Assembly (NCBI GenBank): GCA_963779515.1
Contig: CAVZYN010000001.1
Span: 496,001-560,000, forward strand
DNA length: 64,000 bases
Direction of reading: 5' to 3'
DNA from: CAVZYN01 sp963779515
GTDB lineage: Bacteria; Pseudomonadota; Alphaproteobacteria; Rhizobiales; Hyphomicrobiaceae
A program made the position numbers and the translations under genes. The notes under the pieces are model-generated. The model worked only from the letters and a program-made list of their open reading frames with translations, was not told where the DNA came from and did not search any database. Shown in pieces: positions 27,786-35,098 of the stretch (within the stretch, counting starts at the first letter, position 1; each line of letters opens with the position of its first letter).

Positions 27786-28385
27786 TCAGCGATTGAGAAC
27801 GGCGACCAGCGACTTCACGCTGCCGCTGTTTTCGGCGACGTAGGTCTCGAAGAGACGCTTCAGGAACGGCGTCATCCAGAAGCCGGCAGCCTGCGCATCG
27901 CGAACACGGTACGTGCTGCCCGCTTTGATCAGCAGCCATGAAACTTCATAGCTCGAGCCATCGACGAGCTTGACGGTGCTGTCGACCGTCAGGCCGTATT
28001 TTGCCGTGCGCAACTCGGGCGCGAAGGTGACGCTGGCGACAGGGTACTTCGGGGCTTCGCGCGCCGCATAGCGCGAGATGAACTTGACCATGCCGGCGTA
28101 GTAGCTGGCCTTATCCGGCTCCTCGAGTTTTGGGCGATAGTCGCCGAGGGCGTAGAGGCCGATCTGCGGAACGTCACCGTAACGCTGGATTACGCCGGCG
28201 ATGGTGGCGGGCGACTGCGTCTTGACGGCGGCCATCAAATCCTTGGTCACGCGGTCCATGAACACAACGGCCGGGTCCGACGCACGGGCCGGCGCAATCG
28301 TACTGAGCATAAATAGGGCGGGCAGTACGGCGGCTAAACCAAATCGCGCAATCCGGCGATAGAAAAAGGCAGCGGTTGCGCTCAT
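27786..28385 (-). CDS. MlaC/Ttg2D family phospholipid-binding protein
   Basis: 199-residue periplasmic protein with a signal peptide ending APARAS. The family pattern is clear: VVFMDRVTKDLMAAVK near the N-terminus, IGLYALGDYR, FISRYAARE, and the C-terminal VSWLLIKAGSTYRVRDAQAAGFWMT. MlaC shuttles phospholipids between membranes, but the usual mlaDEFB partners are not here, so this is an orphan copy. GAAGGA precedes the ATG at 28385. Confidence 0.83.
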   Translation of the reverse strand: MSATAAFFYRRIARFGLAAVLPALFMLSTIAPARASDPAVVFMDRVTKDLMAAVKTQSPATIAGVIQRYGDVPQIGLYALGDYRPKLEEPDKASYYAGMVKFISRYAAREAPKYPVASVTFAPELRTAKYGLTVDSTVKLVDGSSYEVSWLLIKAGSTYRVRDAQAAGFWMTPFLKRLFETYVAENSGSVKSLVAVLNR

Positions 28386-28524
28386 GCTCGGTCCTTCGGT
28401 CCGCACTTGTCCTGCGTCGGCAGCACTTAGGCACTGCGTCAGCAGACGATGAAAGAGACTCGTGGCCGAACTTTGAACATGAAGCGCCTGGCCGCGTCAA
28501 AGGGAGATGAGCGGCCGAGCGAGC

Positions 28525-28550
28525 GCGCGGGTGGCGTGCGCCACCCGCGC
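28525..28550. terminator. Hairpin after the PRC-barrel gene
   Basis: GCGCGGGTGGC and GCCACCCGCGC pair perfectly around a GTGC loop, 19 bases beyond the stop of the minus-strand PRC-barrel gene. No T-run follows on either strand, so it may act as a terminator or as a 3' stabiliser. Confidence 0.5.
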
Positions 28551-28568
28551 CTCCGATGTGTGGGCTTA

Positions 28569-29060
28569 TTAGCTTGGTCGGCCCTCGCTGACCGGTAGCT
28601 TGTTGACCTCTTCATAGGTCAAGCCGAGCTGCACGTTCTTGCCTGACTTGGCGAACTTGCCGGGCGGAATCTCCACGATTCTGCCGCCAAATCCGAGGAA
28701 CCCGCCGGTCTTGATGACAATGACATTGGTCTTGCCGTCAGGGGCGGGCTTCACGTCCTTCACCTCGCCAATTTTGCGGCCGTCCGAGGTGAATACCGAC
28801 ATGCCAACGGCCGCATCGGCTGACTCAGGCCCTGCTGGCTTCGCCGCGTCCGGCTTCGGCGTTTCCGAGCGTTGCACGCTTGGATCGCGGGGCGGCACGT
28901 TGCCCGGCGGCAATGGCATCGGGTCGACGCGCACCGCGGGCGGAGCGCTGTCGGTGGCCGGCGGAGGTGTCTGTGCCGGAGCCGAAATCGCCAGCACACT
29001 CGAGAGCAAGCCGGCGAGCGCAAGGGCTCCAGTCCGTCGTGACGTCGTTCGCATCGTCAT
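28569..29060 (-). CDS. Secreted PRC-barrel domain protein
   Basis: 163 residues. Signal peptide to about SAPAQT, a proline and aspartate-rich linker (residues 30-80), then a PRC-barrel domain (MSVFTSDGRKIGEVKDVKP...FLGFGGRIVEIPPGKF...LGLTYEEVNKLP). PRC-barrel modules bind RNA or proteins; secreted rhizobial forms have no assigned role. AGGAGA six bases upstream supports the ATG at 29060 rather than the one at 29054. Confidence 0.8.
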   Translation of the reverse strand: MTMRTTSRRTGALALAGLLSSVLAISAPAQTPPPATDSAPPAVRVDPMPLPPGNVPPRDPSVQRSETPKPDAAKPAGPESADAAVGMSVFTSDGRKIGEVKDVKPAPDGKTNVIVIKTGGFLGFGGRIVEIPPGKFAKSGKNVQLGLTYEEVNKLPVSEGRPS

Positions 29061-29219
29061 GGTCGATCTCCTGCTTTTCTTCGGGAACCGCGCCGGACAT
29101 CATCGAGAGAACGGCGGGCTACATCCGACGTGGGCAGCGGCGGCGGCGATCGCTAGGGCAGGAACTTCACGATGGTGTGACACCGCCGTGTAAGGGCGGC
29201 GATGAGCGTTAGTGCGCGG

Positions 29220-29744
29220 TCATGGGATGCGCGCGTCAGGCACAGCGTCGGCGCCCGGAAAATAGGGCTTCACGTCGATCACGGGCGTTCCGTCGAGACA
29301 ATCAGATGCATCGATCGTCACTGCGCCGCGGTCGATGTCGACAGCGAGCAGACGTGCGACGCCAACTCCGATGGGATTGGGCCGTGCCGGAGAGCGCAAT
29401 GCAAACACGCCGCGCGGCTGATCGAGATGGCGCGGCACCTGGACGATCAGATCGCGACGGCTCTCGTGCATCCAGGTCAGCAGCAGGACGTGCGAGTAGG
29501 CGTCGAGGCCGAGCAGGCCCTGGCGGAAGGCTGCATCAATTTCAATCGTCGCCGGCGTGTTGCGCGTGCGGGCTTCCCGCATGTTCTTGGGGCAGGTCTC
29601 CCGCGTCGCCCAGGGCGTGCGCATGCGGCCGATGAAAACGATGTGGCCGTCGCGCGCCGACTGGGCGGGATCGGCAGCAAGCGCGATTTCGCCTGGGCGA
29701 GCAAGAGATGGGCGAGCTGTCAAGGAACTGGAACTTTGTGTCAT
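29220..29744 (-). CDS. trmO: tRNA m6t6A37 methyltransferase TrmO-like (TsaA domain)
   Basis: 174 residues of the TsaA/TrmO family, which methylates N6-threonylcarbamoyladenosine at position 37 of ANN-decoding tRNAs. The beta-barrel landmarks are IVFIGRMRTPWATRETCPKN, LDAYSHVLLLTWMH, GVFALRSPARPNPIGVGVARLLAVD and DCLDGTPVIDVKPYFP. The family also has many uncharacterised members, so methylation is inferred. The ATG at 29744 gives the usual N-terminus length. Divergent from the hydrolase gene at 29804. Confidence 0.85.
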   Translation of the reverse strand: MTQSSSSLTARPSLARPGEIALAADPAQSARDGHIVFIGRMRTPWATRETCPKNMREARTRNTPATIEIDAAFRQGLLGLDAYSHVLLLTWMHESRRDLIVQVPRHLDQPRGVFALRSPARPNPIGVGVARLLAVDIDRGAVTIDASDCLDGTPVIDVKPYFPGADAVPDARIP

Positions 29745-29803
29745 AGTCGAAGTATAGCCGATCGCAGCGATCAGAAAAACCTCAAAGCCCAACAGGTGCC
29801 CCG

Positions 29804-30703
29804 ATGACGGTTGTGACCCGTGGCGCGATCAAGCTCTACTACGAGGAGGAGGGCGCGGGGACGCCGCTGGTGTTTCTGCATGAGTTTGCCGGCGATCACC
29901 GCAGTTGGGCCGATCAAGTCCGCCATTTCAGTCGCGGATACAGATGTTTGACACTGGCAGCCCGCGGCTACCCGCCGTCGTCGGTGCCGGAGGCCGATGA
30001 CGACTACAGCCAGGATATCGCGGTGGGCGATGTCATCGCCGTGCTGGATGCGGCAGGGCTAGATCGCGCGCATATCGTCGGCCTCAGCATGGGGGCCTAT
30101 ACCGCGCTGCGGCTCGTGATGCAGTTTCCCGATCGCGTCCGTTCGATCGTCGCGGCTGGCGGTGGTTCGGGCGCCGAGCGGGCAACGCGTGAGCGCTTTG
30201 TCGCCGAGGCGCTCGCGGCGGCAGAGTCGATGGAGCAGTCGGGCCGCATCGATATCGAGAAAATGGGCGTGAGCCCGACCCGCATTCAGCTCCACAACAA
30301 AGATAGGCGCGGCTGGGCGCAGATGCTCGCGCATTTGGGCGAGCATCCGGCCGAGGGTGCCGCGCGCATCCTGCGTAACGTGCAGGCGCGGCGCCCGTCA
30401 CTTTATGATCTCGAAGCGGAGATCAAGGCAATCACGCTGCCCGTGCTGCTGCTGGCCGGCGACGAAGACGAGCCGTGCCTCAACGTCAATCTGTGGATGA
30501 AGCGGCAGATCAAATCCGCGCGGCTTGCAGTGTTTCCGGGCACGGGCCACGTCTTGAATTACGAGGAGCCGGCGCTCTTCAATCAGCTGGTCGAGCAGTT
30601 TTTGACGAGCGTCGAGCGCGGCACGTGGCGGCCGCGCGATCCCCGTGCGGTGGCAACCGCCTCGGGCTCGTTTGCAGCGATGCTGGGTGGCACCAAGACC
30701 TGA
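29804..30703 (+). CDS. Alpha/beta-fold hydrolase
   Basis: 299 residues, cytoplasmic. The oxyanion region is PLVFLHEFAGDHRSW, the nucleophile elbow HIVGLSMGAY (Ser), the acid in LLAGDEDEPC and the histidine in GTGHVLNYEEP; all three triad residues are present and ordered as in haloperoxidase/esterase-like enzymes. The substrate cannot be predicted. It starts 59 bases from the divergent trmO-like gene, so the two share a promoter region. Confidence 0.85.
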   Translation: MTVVTRGAIKLYYEEEGAGTPLVFLHEFAGDHRSWADQVRHFSRGYRCLTLAARGYPPSSVPEADDDYSQDIAVGDVIAVLDAAGLDRAHIVGLSMGAYTALRLVMQFPDRVRSIVAAGGGSGAERATRERFVAEALAAAESMEQSGRIDIEKMGVSPTRIQLHNKDRRGWAQMLAHLGEHPAEGAARILRNVQARRPSLYDLEAEIKAITLPVLLLAGDEDEPCLNVNLWMKRQIKSARLAVFPGTGHVLNYEEPALFNQLVEQFLTSVERGTWRPRDPRAVATASGSFAAMLGGTKT

Positions 30704-30718
30704 GATCGAGCCTTGAGA

Positions 30719-31303
30719 TCAGGCCGCGCGACCGAATCCGAACGCGGCGGACGCGGGCACAACGGGCATCGACAGCAACGTGGAGGCGCGCTGGATCAGC
30801 TCCGGTGAAACGCGGTCCGCGGCGTAGAGCACGATGTTGCGTTTGCGCTGCGGATGCACGAGCACCAGTTCATGGCGCGCTCCAGCATTGGTCGTGCGCA
30901 CCACGTGGGCAAGGCCCGCGTAGTCCGCCAGAGTGCTGGTCCACGACCGGGTCCGCCCTGCGCGCGAGTCCTGAACGGTCACGCCATCAGCGTCGATTTG
31001 AATGGCGCGCGTACTGCCAAAGCGCGCCAACAGCGACCGCAGCGGCAAGCCGAACAGGATCAGCCAGATAAACGCGCCGATGCCGACTTGGAGGCCAGCG
31101 AACGGGTTCTGAGCCAGCGCGGATTGAACTTCGGAGGCATTGGCCGCCACCAGGCCAACAGGGATCAGCAAGGCGCCTATCGCCGGTGTCAGCAGCAGGA
31201 GGAGCACGAGCGCCGACCAGCGCGAAGACGTGTGTTGAATGCGGATGGGGAGATGATCGAAAGCAGGGCAATCGGTCGAGACGTCAAGCGAGACATGCGG
31301 CAT
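30719..31303 (-). CDS. Two-helix membrane protein with PH-like C-terminal domain, hypothetical
   Basis: 194 residues: short cytoplasmic N-terminus, two membrane helices (about 29-52 and 72-92), then a strand-rich domain (RAIQIDADGVTVQDSR...HELVLVHPQRKRNIVLY) of the sort seen in bacterial PH-like membrane proteins. No family assigned with confidence. A protein of similar plan is encoded at 48708. Confidence 0.6.
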   Translation of the reverse strand: MPHVSLDVSTDCPAFDHLPIRIQHTSSRWSALVLLLLLTPAIGALLIPVGLVAANASEVQSALAQNPFAGLQVGIGAFIWLILFGLPLRSLLARFGSTRAIQIDADGVTVQDSRAGRTRSWTSTLADYAGLAHVVRTTNAGARHELVLVHPQRKRNIVLYAADRVSPELIQRASTLLSMPVVPASAAFGFGRAA

Positions 31304-31424
31304 CGGCCGTAATTTCCAACAAAATCAGGGGGGGTGGAACAGGACGGCACCCTACACGCTCAGGGTTACCAGCCGATTAACCGTATCTGGGACACGGAAA
31401 TTGCGGAGAAAGCACGCCTTGATC

Positions 31425-31452
31425 TTGACACATAAAGATATGTTTATATCAT
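31425..31452 (+). promoter_or_regulatory. Promoter with palindromic operator in the spacer, before the methionine module
   Basis: A consensus -35 box TTGACA (31425-31430) and a -10 box TATCAT (31447-31452) are separated by 16 bases. That spacer, plus one base, is the imperfect palindrome ATAAAGATATGTTTAT (31432-31447). A repressor bound there would block polymerase directly. The downstream gene encodes an ArsR-type regulator, so autoregulation is the simplest reading (inference). Confidence 0.65.
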
Positions 31453-31488
31453 TCTGGCAATAGGACGTCAGAGGGGTCGAGGTCAGTC

Positions 31489-32502
31489 GTGCAGCCATGG
31501 TCCATGCAAGCATTGGTGGGGGCGTTGAAGGCGGCGGCTGAGCCGACGCGCCTGCGCATCATCGCGCTGCTGGCGGCCGGTGAGTTGAACGTCAAGGACC
31601 TCACCCGGATCTTGGGCCAAAGCCAGCCGCGCATCAGCCGGCATCTGAAATTGCTGGCCGAAGCCGGCCTCATCGAGCGCGCGCGCGAAGGCAGCTGGGC
31701 GTACTTCCACATTTCTTCCGACAGCGACGGCGGCCGCCTGGCGCGCCGCCTCGCCGACGGCATCGATCTTGCCGATTCAGTCCTCGTGCGCGATCGCCAG
31801 CGCGCCGAAGCCGTGCGCCTCGAACGCGAGCAATCGGCGCAGGCGTTCTTCGCGCAACACGCGGGCGATTGGGATCGTATGCGCGCGCTCCACATCAACG
31901 AGCGCGACGTCGAAGCCGCGATGCTGGCAGCGCTTGGTTCCGCACCCTGCAATCTGCTTGTCGATCTCGGCACCGGCACCGGCCGCACACTCGAACTCTT
32001 CGCCGATCGCTACAAGCGCGGCCTCGGCTTCGATCGCAACACCGCCATGCTCGCCTACGCGCGCTCGAAACTCGATCGCGCGCAGATCACGCATGCCCAG
32101 GTGCGCCAGGGCGACATCTACGATTTGCCGTTGGCCGACGCGAGTGCCGACGTCGTTGTCGTGCATCAGATCTTGCACTTCCTCACCGACCCGGCGGGCG
32201 CCATCCGGGAAGCGGCTCGCGTGCTCGCGCCGGGTGGCCGGCTCATGATCGTCGACTTCGCACCGCACGACCTCGAGTTCCTGCGCGAAACGCAGGCGCA
32301 CGAGCGGCTTGGTTTTGCCGACACGACCATCACCCAGTGGCTCGCCGAGCTTGGCCTGTCGCTGGCGGGGACACAGCATCTGGCGCCGAAGAGCGACACC
32401 CCGGACGACAAGCTGACCGTTTCAATCTGGCTCGCGCGCCGCCCCGAAGCGGCCGCAGCACCGTCCCCGAAAACTTCCTCACAACTGGAGAGGATCGCCT
32501 GA
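31489..32502 (+). CDS. ArsR-family regulator fused to a SAM-dependent methyltransferase domain
   Basis: 337 residues. Residues 1-95 are an ArsR-type winged helix (AAAEPTRLRIIALL, recognition helix QSQPRISRHLKLLAEAGLI). Residues 120-320 are a class I methyltransferase fold with a SAM loop LVDLGTGTGRTLELFADRY and motif VVVHQILHFLTDP. Fusions of this kind lie beside methionine genes in rhizobia. I infer that the second domain senses SAM or S-adenosylhomocysteine rather than acting as an enzyme. Start is GTG at 31489, with an ATG at 31504 possible. It is one base from metF, hence one operon. Confidence 0.85.
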   Translation: MQPWSMQALVGALKAAAEPTRLRIIALLAAGELNVKDLTRILGQSQPRISRHLKLLAEAGLIERAREGSWAYFHISSDSDGGRLARRLADGIDLADSVLVRDRQRAEAVRLEREQSAQAFFAQHAGDWDRMRALHINERDVEAAMLAALGSAPCNLLVDLGTGTGRTLELFADRYKRGLGFDRNTAMLAYARSKLDRAQITHAQVRQGDIYDLPLADASADVVVVHQILHFLTDPAGAIREAARVLAPGGRLMIVDFAPHDLEFLRETQAHERLGFADTTITQWLAELGLSLAGTQHLAPKSDTPDDKLTVSIWLARRPEAAAAPSPKTSSQLERIA

Positions 32503-32503
32503 C

Positions 32504-33427
32504 ATGAACACCAACACCCCGCGCAAGAGCCGCCTGGTCGGACAGGGCGAGATCGAGGTCTCCTTCGAGTTCTTTCCGCCGAAGAACGAAAAGATGGAAG
32601 AGGTGCTGTGGGCGTCGATCCGGCGCTTGGAGCCGTTGACGCCAAAATTCGTCTCGGTCACCTACGGGGCCGGCGGATCGACGCGTGAGCGCACGCACAC
32701 GACGGTGTCGCGGCTGGTGCGCGAGACGTCGTTGCAGCCGGCGGCGCACCTGACCTGCGTCAGCGCCACCCAAGCCGAAGTCGACGACGTGATCAAAGCC
32801 TATTGGGCGGCGGGCGTGCGCCACATCGTGGCGCTGCGCGGCGATCCCGCAGGCGGCGTCGGCACGCGCTATGAGCCGCATCCGGGCGGCTATGCGACGG
32901 CGGCGGATCTGGTCGCTGGCATAAAGCGGATCGGCAACTTCGACGTCTCTGTCGGCGGCTATCCGGAAATGCACCCCGAGAGCGGCTCGCTGCAAACCGA
33001 CATCGACAATTTGAAACGCAAGGTCGATGCCGGCGCGACGCGCATCATCACGCAATTTTTCTTCGATAACGCGCATTATCTGCGCTTTGTCGAGCGCTGC
33101 CGCGCGGCCGGCATCTGGTGCCCGATCTTGCCCGGCATCGTGCCGATCCACAATTTCAAGCAGGTCGCGAGCTTCGGCGCCAAGACCGGCACGACCGTGC
33201 CGGCCTGGCTCGCGCGCAAGTTCGACGGCCTCGATCACGACGAGAAGACGGCGCATCTCGTGGCCGCCGCCGTCGCCGCCGAGCAGTGCGCCGATCTCGT
33301 CGACGAGGGCGTGCGCCAATTTCATTTCTACACGTTGAACCGCGCGGATCTCGTGTTTGCGGCTTGCCATCTGCTGGGGCTGCGGGCGCGGCCTGCCGCC
33401 GAGAACGATTTGCGCAAGGCGAGCTGA
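32504..33427 (+). CDS. metF: Methylenetetrahydrofolate reductase
   Basis: 307-residue FAD enzyme that reduces 5,10-methylene-THF to 5-methyl-THF, the methyl donor for MetH. Landmarks: EVSFEFFPPKNEKMEE with the catalytic Glu, FVSVTYGAGGSTRERT, HIVALRGDPAGG, the folate/FAD loop GGYPEMHPES and ITQFFFDNAHYLRF. Full length. It lies between the regulator and the homocysteine-binding half of methionine synthase, so the three make a methionine unit. Confidence 0.96.
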   Translation: MNTNTPRKSRLVGQGEIEVSFEFFPPKNEKMEEVLWASIRRLEPLTPKFVSVTYGAGGSTRERTHTTVSRLVRETSLQPAAHLTCVSATQAEVDDVIKAYWAAGVRHIVALRGDPAGGVGTRYEPHPGGYATAADLVAGIKRIGNFDVSVGGYPEMHPESGSLQTDIDNLKRKVDAGATRIITQFFFDNAHYLRFVERCRAAGIWCPILPGIVPIHNFKQVASFGAKTGTTVPAWLARKFDGLDHDEKTAHLVAAAVAAEQCADLVDEGVRQFHFYTLNRADLVFAACHLLGLRARPAAENDLRKAS

Positions 33428-33440
33428 AAGGACGACGAGC

Positions 33441-34499
33441 ATGACCCTCGCTGACCGCATCAAAGCGCTGCACACGGCCGCCGCCGAGCGCATCCTCATC
33501 ATCGACGGCGCCATGGGCACGATGATCCAAGAGTACAAGCTGGACGAGGCCGGCTATCGCGGCGATCGCTTCAAGGCGTGGCACCGCGACGTCAAGGGCA
33601 ACAACGATCTCCTGGTGCTGACGCAGCCGAAGATCATCCGCGATATCCATACGGCCTACCTCGACGCGGGTGCCGATATCCTCGAGACCAACACGTTCAA
33701 CGCGCAAAAAATCTCCATGGCCGACTACGGCATGGAAAGCCTCTCGCTGGAAATGAATGTCGCCGCCGCCAAGCTTGCACGCCAGGCGGTCGATGCCGCG
33801 ATCGCCAAGGATGGCCGCGTGCGCTGGGTCGCGGGCGCCGTCGGCCCGACCAATCGCACCGCATCACTCTCGCCGGACGTCAACAATCCGGGCTATCGCA
33901 ACACGTCGTTCGATGAGTTGCGCGAGGCCTACACCGAGCAGGTCGAGGGCCTGATCGAAGGCGGCTGCGATCTCATTCTGATCGAGACGATCTTCGATAC
34001 GCTCAACGCCAAGGCGGCCGGTTTCGCCGTGCTCGAGACCTTCGAGAAGATGGGCGTAACGCTGCCGATCATGATTTCCGGTACCATCACCGATCGCTCG
34101 GGCCGCACACTCTCGGGCCAGACGGGCGAAGCCTTCTGGTATTCGATGCGCCACCTGAAGCCCTTCTCCATCGGCCTCAACTGCGCGCTCGGCGCCGAGC
34201 TGATGCGGCCCTATGTGGCGGAACTCTCCGCCATGGCGGATACGCTCGTCTCGGCCTATCCGAACGCGGGGCTTCCGAATGAGATGGGCGAGTATGACGA
34301 GAGCCCGCACGACATGGCGTGTCAGATCGAGCCGTGGGCGAAGGACGGCCTCGTCAACATCGTGGGTGGTTGCTGCGGCTCGACGCCCGATCACATCGCG
34401 CACGTGCGTGAGCATGTCTCCAAGTTTCCGCCCCGCAAAATCCCGAAGATCGCGCCGAAGATGCGATTGAGCGGGCTCGAGCCGTTTGTGGCGGCGTGA
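33441..34499 (+). CDS. metH: Cobalamin-dependent methionine synthase, homocysteine-binding module
   Basis: 352 residues equal to the first domain of MetH (about residues 1-350 of the single-chain enzyme). LIIDGAMGTMIQEYKL and GADILETNTFNAQ are conserved; the zinc ligands are in IGLNCALGAE (one Cys) and NIVGGCCGSTPDHI (two Cys). It binds and activates homocysteine and must meet the cobalamin part, encoded separately at 35099. AAAGGA lies before the ATG at 33441. The split is exactly at the domain boundary, so it looks functional rather than broken. Confidence 0.93.
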   Translation: MTLADRIKALHTAAAERILIIDGAMGTMIQEYKLDEAGYRGDRFKAWHRDVKGNNDLLVLTQPKIIRDIHTAYLDAGADILETNTFNAQKISMADYGMESLSLEMNVAAAKLARQAVDAAIAKDGRVRWVAGAVGPTNRTASLSPDVNNPGYRNTSFDELREAYTEQVEGLIEGGCDLILIETIFDTLNAKAAGFAVLETFEKMGVTLPIMISGTITDRSGRTLSGQTGEAFWYSMRHLKPFSIGLNCALGAELMRPYVAELSAMADTLVSAYPNAGLPNEMGEYDESPHDMACQIEPWAKDGLVNIVGGCCGSTPDHIAHVREHVSKFPPRKIPKIAPKMRLSGLEPFVAA

Positions 34500-34529
34500 G
34501 TGGTTAGGTCTCAAATCGGATTGGCTACA

Positions 34530-34997
34530 ATGTCATCGACGCAATTAATTCACCAGCAGTGGACTCGAGAGCATTCCGCCAGAGGATCGCAACGTGTGCT
34601 AGAGCGAGGCAAGCAATATTGCGACGCAAGTCGCTCGCGAACTGCACGAGATGCGCGAAAGTCTTTGGCGATGCTTGGGAAAGCCTGAACAATGAGGGTG
34701 GCTCCCGAAAAGACCTTTGGCACAGGCTCTTGCAATCGGTACAGCTCACGTGATCTCGGGCCAATACGCCGCGCAGTCGCCGAAGCGACGGTCTTGGCGG
34801 TATTGCGCATTTCCGATGACCCCAAGTCGGAAACTGCAGCGTGCCTGCAACTTGCAGGTTTTCTATCGCAGACGAACGCGTCTTCTGAATTGTTCACGCA
34901 CGATTTGTGGCTGTCCGGTGGGACGTTGGAGTTGGATTCGTGGCGTGCTGGACATCGAGCGTGGCGACAACAACTGAACGTATCAGTCAGTTCCTGA
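34530..34997 (+). pseudogene. Decayed gene between the two metH parts
   Basis: The 599-base gap has no intact gene but is not random. Coding-like pieces lie in different frames, each with stops: MSSTQLIHQQ from 34530, then GLESIPPEDRNVC (stop at 34600), IATQVARELHEMRESLW near 34615, and AVAEATVLAVLRISDDPKSE from about 34770, reading to a stop at 34997. GC is lower than in the flanking genes. No family identified. The pattern is that of an inserted gene that has collected frameshifts and stops; the last 100 bases before metH look non-coding. Confidence 0.45.
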
Positions 34998-35098
34998 CGG
35001 ATCTTTCTTCGAGGAGCGGACTCGCAGCAGACGCTGATCGCCATCGGCGATGCTGCGAGAAGGCCGCAGACACCGCAACGGCGTAGTGGGGTAATGAC

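Noticed and set aside
29060..29804. Long plus-strand frame opposite the trmO-like gene
   Set aside because: It has no motif, and the minus-strand frame has complete TsaA-family motifs.
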